Positions 1 through 13,824 of a stretch of DNA of 64,000 nucleotides are shown in pieces. The first letter of the stretch is position 1; every line of letters starts with the position of its first letter. Both the position numbers and the translations under genes were made by a program. The stretch spans positions 8,779,001-8,843,000 of the forward strand of contig NC_092580.1 in assembly GCF_037975245.1 (NCBI RefSeq), in the 5' to 3' direction. This stretch comes from Apostichopus japonicus (taxonomy: Eukaryota > Echinodermata > Holothuroidea > Aspidochirotida > Stichopodidae). Below the pieces are notes generated by a model, which ran no database searches, was not told the DNA's origin, and saw only the letters and a list, made by a program, of their open reading frames with translations.

Positions 1-1782
1 ATTTGCGGCACCGATCAATCAAATGTGTGGCACCGATCAATCGAATATACGACACCGATCAATCAAATGTGCGACATGGATCAATCAAATGTTCGACACC
101 TATCAATCGAATGTTCGACACCGATCAATCGAATTTGCGGCACCGATCAATCGAATTTGCGGCACCGATCAATCAAATGTGTAACACCGATCAATCGAAT
201 GTTCGACACCGATCAATCGAATGTTCGACACCCATCAATCGAATGTTCGACACCGATCAATCGAATGTTCGACACCCATCAATCGAATGTTCGACACCGA
301 TCAATCGAATGTGCGACACAGATCAATCGAATTTCCGACAACCATCAACCGAATGTGCGACATCGATCAATCGAATGTTCGACACCGATCAATCGAATAT
401 ACGACACCGATCAATCGAATGTGCGACACCCATTAATCGAATGTCCGACAACCATTAATCGAATGTTCGACAACGATCAGCCGAATATGCGATTCCTGTC
501 AATCGAATGTTCGACAACCATCAATCGAATGTGCGACACAGATCAATCGAATGTGCGACACCTATCAATCGAATGTGCGACACAGATCAATCGAATGTTC
601 GACACCGATCAATCGAATATACGACACCTATCAATCAAATGTGCGATATGGATCAATCAAATGTTTGACACCTATCAATCGAATGTTCGACACCGATCAA
701 TCGAATTTGCGGCACCGATCAATCGAATTTGCGGCACCGATCAATCAAATGTGTGGCACCGATCAATCGAATGTTCGACACCCATCAATCGAATGTGTGG
801 CACCGATCAATCGAATGTTCGACACCGATCAATCGAATGTTCGACACCTATGAATCGAATGTTCGACACCCATCAATCGAATGTTCGACACCGATCAATC
901 GAATGTTCGACACCGATCAATCGAATGTTCGACACCGATCTTCCAATGTTCGACACCGATCAATCGAATTTGCGGCACCGATCAATCAAATGTGTGGCAC
1001 CGATCAATCAAATGTGCGACATGGATCAATCAAATGTGCGACATGGATCAATCAAATGTTCGACACCTATCAATCGAATGTTCGACACCGATCAATCGAA
1101 TTTGCGGCACCGATCAATCGAATTTGCGGCACCGATCAATCAAATGTGTGGCACCGATCAATCGAATGTTCGACACCCATCAATCGAATGTTCGACACCG
1201 ATCAATCGAATGTTCGACACCCATCAATCGAATGTTCGACACCGATCAATCGAATGTGCGACACCGATCAATCGAATGTCCGACAACCATCAACCGAATG
1301 TGCGACATCGATCAATCGAATGTTCGACACCGATCAATCGAATATACGACACCGATCAATCGAATGTGCGACACCCATTAATCGAATGTCCGACAACCAT
1401 TAATCGAATGTTCGACAACGATCAGCCGAATATGCGATTCCTGTCAATCGAATGTTCGACAACCATCAATCGAATGTGCGACACAGATCAATCGAATGTG
1501 CGACACCTATCAATCGAATGTGCGACACAGATCAATCGAATGTTCGACACCGATCAATCGAATATACGACACCTATCAATCAAATGTGCGATATGGATCA
1601 ATCAAATGTTCGACACCTATCAATCGAATGTTCGACACCGATCAATCGAATTTGCGGCACCGATCAATCGAATTTGCGGCACCGATCAATCAAATGTGTG
1701 GCACCGATCAATCGAATGTTCGACACCGATCAATCGAATGTTCGACACCCATCAATCGAATGTTCGACACCCATTAATCGAA
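1..1782. repeat. Left-edge block with ~945-bp internal period
   Basis: This block is truncated by the window start. Bases around 230-780 recur about 945 bp later (around 1,175-1,725). They carry the same ordered variants: ACAGATC, ACAACCATC, ACATCGATC, ATACGACACC, CCATTAATC, the GATCAGCCGAAT unit and the GATTCCTGTC unit. The spacing is 43 monomers less one base, the missing base being in the 21-bp unit at 927-947. Bases 1-1,176 match 6,622-7,797 and 12,649-13,824. The later part matches 13,825-14,430. No gene is visible. Confidence 0.85.
927..947. repeat. 21-bp variant monomer with GATCTTCCAAT end
   Basis: This monomer reads GTTCGACACCGATCTTCCAAT with one base missing from the usual second half, so it shifts the register of everything downstream by one. 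Ten further copies start at 6581, 7548, 8207, 12608, 13575, 15928, 22196, 27540, 31849 and 34092. All eleven lie left of 34.2 kb and none was seen to the right. It is therefore a family marker for the left and middle blocks. It is not a functional site that I can recognise. Confidence 0.9.
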
Positions 1783-3035
1783 TGTTCGACACCGATCAAT
1801 CGAATTTGCGGCACCGATCAATCGAATGTTCGACACCAATCGACCGAATGTGCGACAACCATCAATCGAATGTGCGACATTAATTAAACGAATGTTCGAC
1901 ACCGATTAAACGAATGTTCGACACCGATCAATCGAATGTGCGACACCTATCAATCGAATGTGCGACACCGATCAATCGAATGTTCGACACCCATCAATCG
2001 AATGTTCGACACCCATCAATCGAATGTTCGACACCGATCAATCGAATGTTCGACACCCATCAATCGAATGTTCGACACCCATCAATCGAATGTTCGACAC
2101 CGATCAATCGAATGTTCGACACCGATCAATCGAATGTTCGACACCGATCAATCGAATGTTCGACACCCATCAATCGAATGTTCGACACCCATCAATCGAA
2201 TGTGCGACACCGATCAATCAAATGTTCGACACCGATCAATCGAATGTTCGACACCGATCAATCGAATTTGCGGCACCGATCAATCAAATGTTTGGCACCG
2301 GTCAATCGAATGTTCGACACCGATCAATCGAATGTTCGACACCAATCGACCGAATGTGCGACAACCATCAATCGAATGTGCGACACCAATTAAACGAATG
2401 TTCGACACCGATTAAACGAATGTTCAACACCGATCAATCGAATGTGCGACACCTATCAATCAAATGTGCGACACCGATCAATCGAATGTTCGACACCCAT
2501 GAATCGAATGTTCGACACCCATGAATCGAATGTTCGACACCGATCAATCGAATGTTCGACACCGATCAATCGAATGTTCGACACCCATCAATCGAATGTT
2601 CGACACCCATCAATCGAATGTTCGACACCGATCAATCGAATGTTCGACACCGATCAATCGAATGTTCGACACCCATCAATCGAATGTTCGACACCCATCA
2701 ATCGAATGTGCGACATGGATCAATCAAATGTTCGACACCGATCAATCGAATGGTAGACACCGATCAATCGAATTTGCGGCACCGATCAATCAAATGTGTG
2801 GCACCGATCAATCGAATGTTCGACACCGATCAATCGAATGTTCGACACCTATCAACCGAATGTGCGACACAGATCAATCGATGTGCTACACCGATTAAAC
2901 GAATGTTCGACACCGATCAATCGAATGTGCTGCACCGATTAAGCGAATGTTCGACACCGGTCAATCGAATATACGACACCTATCAATCAAATGTGCGACA
3001 TGGATCAATCAAATCTTCGACACCGATCAATCGAA
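1783..3035. repeat. 1,253-bp tandem unit, copy 1
   Basis: This is the first of two adjacent copies offset by 1,253 bp, which is 57 monomers minus the base missing in the 21-bp unit at 2862-2882. It carries the ordered markers AATCGACCGAAT, AATTAAACG, GATTAAACG, the TTTGGCACCGGTC unit, CCATGAATC twice, ATGGTAGAC, and the GTGCTGCACCGATTAAGCG unit. One visible difference from copy 2 lies near 1879, where CATTAATT stands in place of CACCAATT. The unit is non-coding satellite DNA. Confidence 0.85.
2862..2882. repeat. 21-bp variant monomer ending ATCGAT
   Basis: This unit has the form GTGCGACACAGATCAATCGAT, with one A of the usual CGAAT lost. The loss creates an ATCGAT palindrome and shifts the register by one base. 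It is always followed by a GTGCTACACCGATTAAACG-type monomer. Further copies start at 4115, 10142, 17841, 24813, 28991, 29848, 35301, 41108, 45221, 47552, 50345, 56099 and 62513, fourteen in all. It occurs in every large block and so looks older than the left/right split of the array. Confidence 0.9.
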
Positions 3036-4288
3036 TGTTCGACACCGATCAATCGAATTTGCGGCACCGATCAATCGAATGTTCGACACCAATCGACCGA
3101 ATGTGCGACAACCATCAATCGAATGTGCGACACCAATTAAACGAATGTTCGACACCGATTAAACGAATGTTCGACACCGATCAATCGAATGTGCGACACC
3201 TATCAATCGAATGTGCGACACCGATCAATCGAATGTTCGACACCCATCAATCGAATGTTCGACACCCATCAATCGAATGTTCGACACCGATCAATCGAAT
3301 GTTCGACACCCATCAATCGAATGTTCGACACCCATCAATCGAATGTTCGACACCGATCAATCGAATGTTCGACACCGATCAATCGAATGTTCGACACCGA
3401 TCAATCGAATGTTCGACACCCATCAATCGAATGTTCGACACCCATCAATCGAATGTGCGACACCGATCAATCAAATGTTCGACACCGATCAATCGAATGT
3501 TCGACACCGATCAATCGAATTTGCGGCACCGATCAATCAAATGTTTGGCACCGGTCAATCGAATGTTCGACACCGATCAATCGAATGTTCGACACCAATC
3601 GACCGAATGTGCGACAACCATCAATCGAATGTGCGACACCAATTAAACGAATGTTCGACACCGATTAAACGAATGTTCAACACCGATCAATCGAATGTGC
3701 GACACCTATCAATCAAATGTGCGACACCGATCAATCGAATGTTCGACACCCATGAATCGAATGTTCGACACCCATGAATCGAATGTTCGACACCGATCAA
3801 TCGAATGTTCGACACCGATCAATCGAATGTTCGACACCCATCAATCGAATGTTCGACACCCATCAATCGAATGTTCGACACCGATCAATCGAATGTTCGA
3901 CACCGATCAATCGAATGTTCGACACCCATCAATCGAATGTTCGACACCCATCAATCGAATGTGCGACATGGATCAATCAAATGTTCGACACCGATCAATC
4001 GAATGGTAGACACCGATCAATCGAATTTGCGGCACCGATCAATCAAATGTGTGGCACCGATCAATCGAATGTTCGACACCGATCAATCGAATGTTCGACA
4101 CCTATCAACCGAATGTGCGACACAGATCAATCGATGTGCTACACCGATTAAACGAATGTTCGACACCGATCAATCGAATGTGCTGCACCGATTAAGCGAA
4201 TGTTCGACACCGGTCAATCGAATATACGACACCTATCAATCAAATGTGCGACATGGATCAATCAAATCTTCGACACCGATCAATCGAA
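3036..4288. repeat. 1,253-bp tandem unit, copy 2
   Basis: This is the second copy of the 1,253-bp unit, abutting copy 1 directly. Homology to copy 1 continues past the nominal end to about 4,452 (copy 1 at 3,199), where CACCTATC is replaced by CACCGATC. A substitution is visible at the AATTAAACG monomer (A at 3134, G at 4387). The same left breakpoint (3,036) is also the start of the larger 6,027-bp unit, so two duplication events used the same boundary or one was copied inside the other. Confidence 0.85.
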
Positions 4289-5983
4289 TGTTCGACACCG
4301 ATCAATCGAATTTGCGGCACCGATCAATCGAATGTTCGACACCAATCGACCGAATGTGCGACAACCATCAATCGAATGTGCGACACCGATTAAACGAATG
4401 TTCGACACCGATTAAACGAATGTTCGACACCGATCAATCGAATGTGCGACACCGATCAATCGAATGTTCGACACCCATCAATCAAATGTGCGACATGGAT
4501 CAATCAAATCTTCGACACCGATCAATCGAATGTTCGACACCGATCAATCGAATTTGCGGCACCGATCAATCAAATGTGTGACACCGATCAATCGAATGTT
4601 CGACACCGATCAATCGAATGTTCGACACCCATCAATCGAATGTTCGACAACCATCAAACGAATGTGCGACACCCATCAATCGAATGTGCGACACCCATTA
4701 ATCGAATGTCCGACAACCATCAATCGAATGTTCGACAACGATCAGCCGAATATGCGACCCCTATCAATCGAATGTTCGACAACCATCAATCGAATGTGCG
4801 ACATGGATCAATCAAATGTTCGACACCTATCAATCGAATGTTCGACACCGATCAATCGAATTTGCGTCACCGATCAATCGAATTTGCGGCACCGATCAAT
4901 CAAATGTGTGTCACCGATCAATCGAATGTTCGACACCGATCAATCGAATGTTCGACACCCATCAATCGAATGTTCGACACCGATCAATCGAATGTTCGAC
5001 ACCCATCAATCGAATGTTCGACACCGATCAATCGAATGTGCGACACAGATCAATCGAATGTCCGACAACCATCAACCGAATGGGCGACATCGATCAATCG
5101 AATGTTCGACACCGATCAATCGAATATACGACACCGATCAATCGAATGTGCGACACCCATTAATCGAATGTCCGACAACCATTAAGCGAATGTTCGACAA
5201 CGATCAGCCGAATATGCGATTCCTGTCAATCGAATGTTCGACAACCATCAATCGAATGTGCGACACAGATCAATCGAATGTGCGAGACCTATCAATCGAA
5301 TGTGCGACACAGATCAATCGAATGTTCGACACCGATCAAGCGAATATACGACACCTATCAATCAAATGTGCGACATGGATCAATCCAATGTTCGACACCG
5401 ATCAATCGAATGTTCGACACCGATCAATCGAATGTTCGACACCCATTAATCGAATCTTCGACACCGATCAATCGAATGTTCGACACCGATCAATCGAATG
5501 TTCGACACCCATCAATCGAATGTTCGACACCCATCGATCGAATGTTCGACACCGATCAATCGAATGTTCGACACCGATCAATCGAATGTTCGACACCCAT
5601 CAATCGAATGTTCGACACCCATCAATCGAATGTTCGACACCGATCAATCGAATTTGCGGCACCGATCAATCGAATGTTCGACACCAATCGACCGAATGTG
5701 CGACAACCATCAATCGAATGTGCGACACCAATTAAACGAATGTTCGACACCGATTAAACAAATGTTCGACACCGATCAATCGAATGTGCGACACCTATCA
5801 ATCAAATGTTCGACACCGATCAATCGAATGTTCGACACCCATCAATCGAATGTTCGACACCCATCAATCGAATATACGACACCGATCAATCGAATATACG
5901 ACACCCATTAATCGAATGTCCGACAACCATCAATCGAATGTTCGACAACGATCAGCCGAATATGCGACCCCTATCAATCGAAT

Positions 5984-6009
5984 GTTCGACAACCATCCAT
6001 CAATAAAAT
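5984..6009. repeat. 26-bp variant monomer with 4-bp insertion
   Basis: The unit reads GTTCGACAACCATCC followed by ATCAATAAAAT, with four extra bases (a duplicated CCAT) and a TAAAAT end instead of TCGAAT. Its only other copy is at 12011-12036, carried by the 6,027-bp duplication. It marks the left edge of a degenerate stretch. Confidence 0.85.
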
Positions 6010-6210
6010 GTGCGACACAGATCAATCGAATGTGCGACACCCATCAGTGGAATGTTCGACACCTATCATTCGAATGTACGACAAAGATCAATCAAATGTT
6101 CTACACCAATCATCCAATGTTCGACACCGATCAATCGTATGTCCGACACCGGTAAATCGAATGTGCGGTACCGATGAATCGAATAGGCGACACCAATTAA
6201 TCGAATGTTC
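5984..6210. repeat. Degenerate monomer stretch
   Basis: About ten consecutive monomers carry private changes. These include CAGTGGAAT, TATCATTCG, GTACGACAAAGATC, a 21-bp unit at 6098-6118 (ATCATCCAAT), ATCGTATGTCC, GGTAAATCG, the GCGGTACCGATG unit with a GGTACC site at 6167-6172, and AGGCGACACC. The 22-bp framework is still clear. In satellite arrays, poor homogenisation like this is usual at old array edges or in parts rarely involved in exchange. The 12,011-12,237 stretch is its duplicate. Confidence 0.8.
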
Positions 6211-9062
6211 GACACCCATCAATCGAATGTTCGACAACCATCAAACGAATGTGCGACACCCATCAATCGAATCTTCGACACCCATCAATCGAATGTTCGA
6301 CACCCATCAATCGAATGTGCGACACAGATCAATCGAATGTGCTACACCGATTAAACGAATGTTCGACACCGATCAATCGAATGTGCGACACCGATTAAAC
6401 GAATGTTCGACACCGATCAATCGAATGTTCGACACCCATCAATCGAATGTGTGGCACCGATCAATCGAATGTTCGACACCGATCAATCGAATGTTCGACA
6501 CCTATGAATCGAATGTTCGACACCCATCAATCGAATGTTCGACACCGATCAATCGAATGTTCGACACCGATCAATCGAATGTTCGACACCGATCTTCCAA
6601 TGTTCGACACCGATCAATCGAATTTGCGGCACCGATCAATCAAATGTGTGGCACCGATCAATCGAATATACGACACCGATCAATCAAATGTGCGACATGG
6701 ATCAATCAAATGTTCGACACCTATCAATCGAATGTTCGACACCGATCAATCGAATTTGCGGCACCGATCAATCGAATTTGCGGCACCGATCAATCAAATG
6801 TGTGGCACCGATCAATCGAATGTTCGACACCGATCAATCGAATGTTCGACACCCATCAATCGAATGTTCGACACCGATCAATCGAATGTTCGACACCCAT
6901 CAATCGAATGTTCGACACCGATCAATCGAATGTGCGACACAGATCAATTGAATTTCCGACAACCATCAACCGAATGTGCGACATCGATCAATCGAATGTT
7001 CGACACCGATCAATCGAATATACGACACCGATCAATCGAATGTGCGACACCCATTAATCGAATGTCCGACAACCATTAATCGAATGTTCGACAACGATCA
7101 GCCGAATATGCGATTCCTGTCAATCGAATGTTCGACAACCATCAATCGAATGTGCGACACAGATCAATCGAATGTGCGACACCTATCAATCGAATGTGCG
7201 ACACAGATCAATCGAATGTTCGACACCGATCAATCGAATATACGACACCTATCAATCAAATGTGCGATATGGATCAATCAAATGTTTGACACCTATCAAT
7301 CGAATGTTCGACACCGATCAATCGAATTTGCGTCACCGATCAATCGAATTTGCGGCACCGATCAATCAAATGTGTGGCACCGATCAATCGAATGTTCGAC
7401 ACCCATCAATCGAATGTGTGGCACCGATCAATCGAATGTTCGACACCGATCAATCGAATGTTCGACACCTATGAATCGAATGTTCGACACCCATCAATCG
7501 AATGTTCGACACCGATCAATCGAATGTTCGACACCGATCAATCGAATGTTCGACACCGATCTTCCAATGTTCGACACCGATCAATCGAATTTGCGGCACC
7601 GATCAATCAAATGTGTGGCACCGATCAATCAAATGTGCGACATGGATCAATCAAATGTGCGACATGGATCAATCAAATGTTCGACACCTATCAATCGAAT
7701 GTTCGACACCGATCAATCGAATTTGCGGCACCGATCAATCGAATTTGCGGCACCGATCAATCAAATGTGTGGCACCGATCAATCGAATGTTCGACACCGA
7801 TCAATCGAATGTTCGACACCCATCAATCGAATGTTCGACACCCATTAATCGAATGTTCGACACCGATCAATCGAATTTGCGGCACCGATCAATCGAATGT
7901 TCGACACCAATCGACCGAATGTGCGACAACCATCAATCGAATGTGCGACACCAATTAAACGAATGTTCGACACCGATTAAACGAATGTTCAACACCGATC
8001 AATCGAATGTGCGACACCTATCAATCAAATGTGCGACACCGATCAATCGAATGTTCGACACCCATCAATCGAATGTTCGACACCGATCAATCGAATGTTC
8101 GACACCCATCAATCGAATGTTCGACACCCATCAATCGAATGTTCGACACCCATCAATCGAATGTGTGGCACCGATCAATCGAATGTTCGACACCGATCAA
8201 TCGAATGTTCGACACCGATCTTCCAATGTTCGACACCGATCAATCGAATTTGCGGCACCGATCAATCAAATGTGTGGCACCGATCAATCAAATGTGCGAC
8301 AGGGATCAATCAAATGTGCGACATGGATCAATCAAATGTTCGACACCTATCAATCGAATGTTCGACACCGATCAATCGAATTTGCGGCACCGATCAATCG
8401 AATTTGCGGCACCGATCAATCAAATGTGTGGCACCGATCAATCGAATGTTCGACACCCATCAATCGAATGTTCGACACCGATCAATCGAATGTTCGACAC
8501 CCATCAATCGAATGTTCGACACCGATCAATCGAATGTGCGACACCGATCAATCGAATGTCCGACAACCATCAACCGAATGTGCGACATCGATCAATCGAA
8601 TGTTCGACACCGATCAATCGAATATACGACACCGATCAATCGAATGTGCGACACCCATTAATCGAATGTCCGACAACCATTAATCGAATGTTCGACAACG
8701 ATCAGCCGAATATGCGATTCCTGTCAATCGAATGTTCGACAACCATCAATCGAATGTGCGACACAGATCAATCGAATGTGCGACACCTATCAATCGAATG
8801 TGCGACACAGATCAATCGAATGTTCGACACCGATCAATCGAATATACGACACCTATCAATCAAATGTGCGATATGGATCAATCAAATGTTCGACACCTAT
8901 CAATCGAATGTTCGACACCGATCAATCGAATTTGCGGCACCGATCAATCGAATTTGCGGCACCGATCAATCAAATGTGTGGCACCGATCAATCGAATGTT
9001 CGACACCGATCAATCGAATGTTCGACACCCATCAATCGAATGTTCGACACCCATTAATCGAA

Positions 9063-12000
9063 TGTTCGACACCGATCAATCGAATTTGCGGCACCGATCA
9101 ATCGAATGTTCGACACCAATCGACCGAATGTGCGACAACCATCAATCGAATGTGCGACACCAATTAAACGAATGTTCGACACCGATTAAACGAATGTTCG
9201 ACACCGATCAATCGAATGTGCGACACCTATCAATCGAATGTGCGACACCGATCAATCGAATGTTCGACACCCATCAATCGAATGTTCGACACCCATCAAT
9301 CGAATGTTCGACACCGATCAATCGAATGTTCGACACCCATCAATCGAATGTTCGACACCCATCAATCGAATGTTCGACACCGATCAATCGAATGTTCGAC
9401 ACCGATCAATCGAATGTTCGACACCGATCAATCGAATGTTCGACACCCATCAATCGAATGTTCGACACCCATCAATCGAATGTGCGACACCGATCAATCA
9501 AATGTTCGACACCGATCAATCGAATGTTCGACACCGATCAATCGAATTTGCGGCACCGATCAATCAAATGTTTGGCACCGGTCAATCGAATGTTCGACAC
9601 CGATCAATCGAATGTTCGACACCAATCGACCGAATGTGCGACAACCATCAATCGAATGTGCGACACCAATTAAACGAATGTTCGACACCGATTAAACGAA
9701 TGTTCAACACCGATCAATCGAATGTGCGACACCTATCAATCAAATGTGCGACACCGATCAATCGAATGTTCGACACCCATGAATCGAATGTTCGACACCC
9801 ATGAATCGAATGTTCGACACCGATCAATCGAATGTTCGACACCGATCAATCGAATGTTCGACACCCATCAATCGAATGTTCGACACCCATCAATCGAATG
9901 TTCGACACCGATCAATCGAATGTTCGACACCGATCAATCGAATGTTCGACACCCATCAATCGAATGTTCGACACCCATCAATCGAATGTGCGACATGGAT
10001 CAATCAAATGTTCGACACCGATCAATCGAATGGTAGACACCGATCAATCGAATTTGCGGCACCGATCAATCAAATGTGTGGCACCGATCAATCGAATGTT
10101 CGACACCGATCAATCGAATGTTCGACACCTATCAACCGAATGTGCGACACAGATCAATCGATGTGCTACACCGATTAAACGAATGTTCGACACCGATCAA
10201 TCGAATGTGCTGCACCGATTAAGCGAATGTTCGACACCGGTCAATCGAATATACGACACCTATCAATCAAATGTGCGACATGGATCAATCAAATCTTCGA
10301 CACCGATCAATCGAATGTTCGACACCGATCAATCGAATTTGCGGCACCGATCAATCGAATGTTCGACACCAATCGACCGAATGTGCGACAACCATCAATC
10401 GAATGTGCGACACCGATTAAACGAATGTTCGACACCGATTAAACGAATGTTCGACACCGATCAATCGAATGTGCGACACCGATCAATCGAATGTTCGACA
10501 CCCATCAATCAAATGTGCGACATGGATCAATCAAATCTTCGACACCGATCAATCGAATGTTCGACACCGATCAATCGAATTTGCGGCACCGATCAATCAA
10601 ATGTGTGGCACCGATCAATCGAATGTTCGACACCGATCAATCGAATGTTCGACACCCATCAATCGAATGTTCGACAACCATCAAACGAATGTGCGACACC
10701 CATCAATCGAATGTGCGACACCCATTAATCGAATGTCCGACAACCATCAATCGAATGTTCGACAACGATCAGCCGAATATGCGACCCCTATCAATCGAAT
10801 GTTCGACAACCATCAATCGAATGTGCGACATGGATCAATCAAATGTTCGACACCTATCAATCGAATGTTCGACACCGATCAATCGAATTTGCGTCACCGA
10901 TCAATCGAATTTGCGGCACCGATCAATCAAATGTGTGTCACCGATCAATCGAATGTTCGACACCGATCAATCGAATGTTCGACACCCATCAATCGAATGT
11001 TCGACACCGATCAATCGAATGTTCGACACCCATCAATCGAATGTTCGACACCGATCAATCGAATGTGCGACACAGATCAATCGAATGTCCGACAACCATC
11101 AACCGAATGGGCGACATCGATCAATCGAATGTTCGACACCGATCAATCGAATATACGACACCGATCAATCGAATGTGCGACACCCATTAATCGAATGTCC
11201 GACAACCATTAAGCGAATGTTCGACAACGATCAGCCGAATATGCGATTCCTGTCAATCGAATGTTCGACAACCATCAATCGAATGTGCGACACAGATCAA
11301 TCGAATGTGCGAGACCTATCAATCGAATGTGCGACACAGATCAATCGAATGTTCGACACCGATCAAGCGAATATACGACACCTATCAATCAAATGTGCGA
11401 CATGGATCAATCCAATGTTCGACACCGATCAATCGAATGTTCGACACCGATCAACCGAATGTTCGACACCCATTAATCGAATCTTCGACACCGATCAATC
11501 GAATGTTCGACACCGATCAATCGAATGTTCGACACCCATCAATCGAATGTTCGACACCCATCGATCGAATGTTCGACACCGATCAATCGAATGTTCGACA
11601 CCGATCAATCGAATGTTCGACACCCATCAATCGAATGTTCGACACCCATCAATCGAATGTTCGACACCGATCAATCGAATTTGCGGCACCGATCAATCGA
11701 ATGTTCGACACCAATCGACCGAATGTGCGACAACCATCAATCGAATGTGCGACACCAATTAAACGAATGTTCGACACCGATTAAACAAATGTTCGACACC
11801 GATCAATCGAATGTGCGACACCTATCAATCAAATGTTCGACACCGATCAATCGAATGTTCGACACGCATCAATCGAATGTTCGACACCCATCAATCGAAT
11901 ATACGACACCGATCAATCGAATATACGACACCCATTAATCGAATGTCCGACAACCATCAATCGAATGTTCGACAACGATCAGCCGAATATGCGACCCCTA

Positions 12001-13824
12001 TCAATCGAATGTTCGACAACCATCCATCAATAAAATGTGCGACACAGATCAATCGAATGTGCGACACCCATCAGTGGAATGTTCGACACCTATCATTCGA
12101 ATGTACGACAAAGATCAATCAAATGTTCTACACCAATCATCCAATGTTCGACACCGATCAATCGTATGTCCGACACCGGTAAATCGAATGTGCGGTACCG
12201 ATGAATCGAATAGGCGACACCAATTAATCGAATGTTCGACACCCATCAATCGAATGTTCGACAACCATCAAACGAATGTGCGACACCCATCAATCGAATC
12301 TTCGACACCCATCAATCGAATGTTCGACACCCATCAATCGAATGTGCGACACAGATCAATCGAATGTGCTACACCGATTAAACGAATGTTCGACACCGAT
12401 CAATCGAATGTGCGACACCGATTAAACGAATGTTCGACACCGATCAATCGAATGTTCGACACCAATCAATCGAATGTGTGGCACCGATCAATCGAATGTT
12501 CGACACCGATCAATCGAATGTTCGACACCTATGAATCGAATGTTCGACACCCATCAATCGAATGTTCGACACCGATCAATCGAATGTTCGACACCGATCA
12601 ATCGAATGTTCGACACCGATCTTCCAATGTTCGACACCGATCAATCGAATTTGCGGCACCGATCAATCAAATGTGTGGCACCGATCAATCGAATATACGA
12701 CACCGATCAATCAAATGTGCGACATGGATGAATCAAATGTTCGACACCTATCAATCGAATGTTCGACACCGATCAATCGAATTTGCGGCACCGATCAATC
12801 GAATTTGCGGCACCGATCAATCAAATGTGTGGCACCGATCAATCGAATGTTCGACACCGATCAATCGAATGTTCGACACCCATCAATCGAATGTTCGACA
12901 CCGATCAATCGAATGTTCGACACCCATCAATCGAATGTTCGACACCGATCAATCGAATGTGCGACACAGATCAATCGAATTTCCGACAACCATCAACCGA
13001 ATGTGCGACATCGATCAATCGAATGTTCGACACCGATCAATCGAATATACGACACCGATCAATCGAATGTGCGACACCCATTAATCGAATGTCCGACAAC
13101 CATTAATCGAATGTTCGACAACGATCAGCCGAATATGCGATTCCTGTCAATCGAATGTTCGACAACCATCAATCGAATGTGCGACACAGATCAATCGAAT
13201 GTGCGACACCTATCAATCGAATGTGCGACACAGATCAATCGAATGTTCGACACCGATCAATCGAATATACGACACCTATCAATCAAATGTGCGATATGGA
13301 TCAATCAAATGTTTGACACCTATCAATCGAATGTTCGACACCGATCAATCGAATTTGCGGCACCGATCAATCGAATTTGCGGCACCGATCAATCAAATGT
13401 GTGGCACCGATCAATCGAATGTTCGACACCCATCAATCGAATGTGTGGCACCGATCAATCGAATGTTCGACACCGATCAATCGAATGTTCGACACCTATG
13501 AATCGAATGTTCGACACCCATCAATCGAATGTTCGACACCGATCAATCGAATGTTCGACACCGATCAATCGAATGTTCGACACCGATCTTCCAATGTTCG
13601 ACACCGATCAATCGAATTTGCGGCACCGATCAATCAAATGTGTGGCACCGATCAATCAAATGTGCGACATGGATCAATCAAATGTGCGACATGGATCAAT
13701 CAAATGTTCGACACCTATCAATCGAATGTTCGACACCGATCAATCGAATTTGCGGCACCGATCAATCGAATTTGCGGCACCGATCAATCAAATGTGTGGC
13801 ACCGATCAATCGAATGTTCGACAC
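9063..13824. repeat. 6,027-bp higher-order unit, copy 2 (partial)
   Basis: This block repeats 3,036-7,797 at an offset of 6,027. It then switches, near 13,825, to sequence that tracks 1,177 onward at an offset of 12,648. The switch sits inside ordinary monomers with no other change, as expected for an exchange within matching 22-bp repeats. It carries its own private substitutions, such as CACGCATC near 11,868, ATGGATGAATC near 12,730 and ACCAATCAATC near 12,463. Confidence 0.85.
12011..12237. repeat. Second copy of the degenerate stretch
   Basis: The same ordered set of unusual monomers as at 5,984-6,210 is found here. It includes the 26-bp unit at 12011-12036 and the 21-bp unit at 12125-12145. 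Because the private changes are shared, they arose before the 6,027-bp duplication. Confidence 0.85.

Larger units (their letters stand above)
3036..9062. repeat. 6,027-bp higher-order unit, copy 1
   Basis: This block is followed at 9,063 by a second copy that tracks it for about 4.76 kb (3,036-7,797 against 9,063-13,824). The length is 274 monomers minus one base. That equals the sum of the odd units inside it: five 21-mers give -5 and one 26-mer gives +4. It contains the second 1,253-bp copy, the most degenerate monomers of the window (5,984-6,210), and a local ~659-bp repeat near 7.55-8.45 kb. Copy-to-copy differences that I saw are few, for example at 4581/10608, 5843/11870, 6463/12490 and 7333/13360. 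Confidence 0.85.

Noticed and set aside
25-1887. 620-codon open frame near the left edge as a partial gene
   Set aside because: Same artefact. It stops at a TTAATTAAACG variant at the monomer junction, and its copies elsewhere (for example 12,562-14,535) differ in length by where stop-making variants fall.
5984-6210. Transposon remnant or unique insert in the degenerate stretch
   Set aside because: Every monomer can still be aligned to the 22-bp unit. There are no terminal repeats, target duplication or foreign composition.
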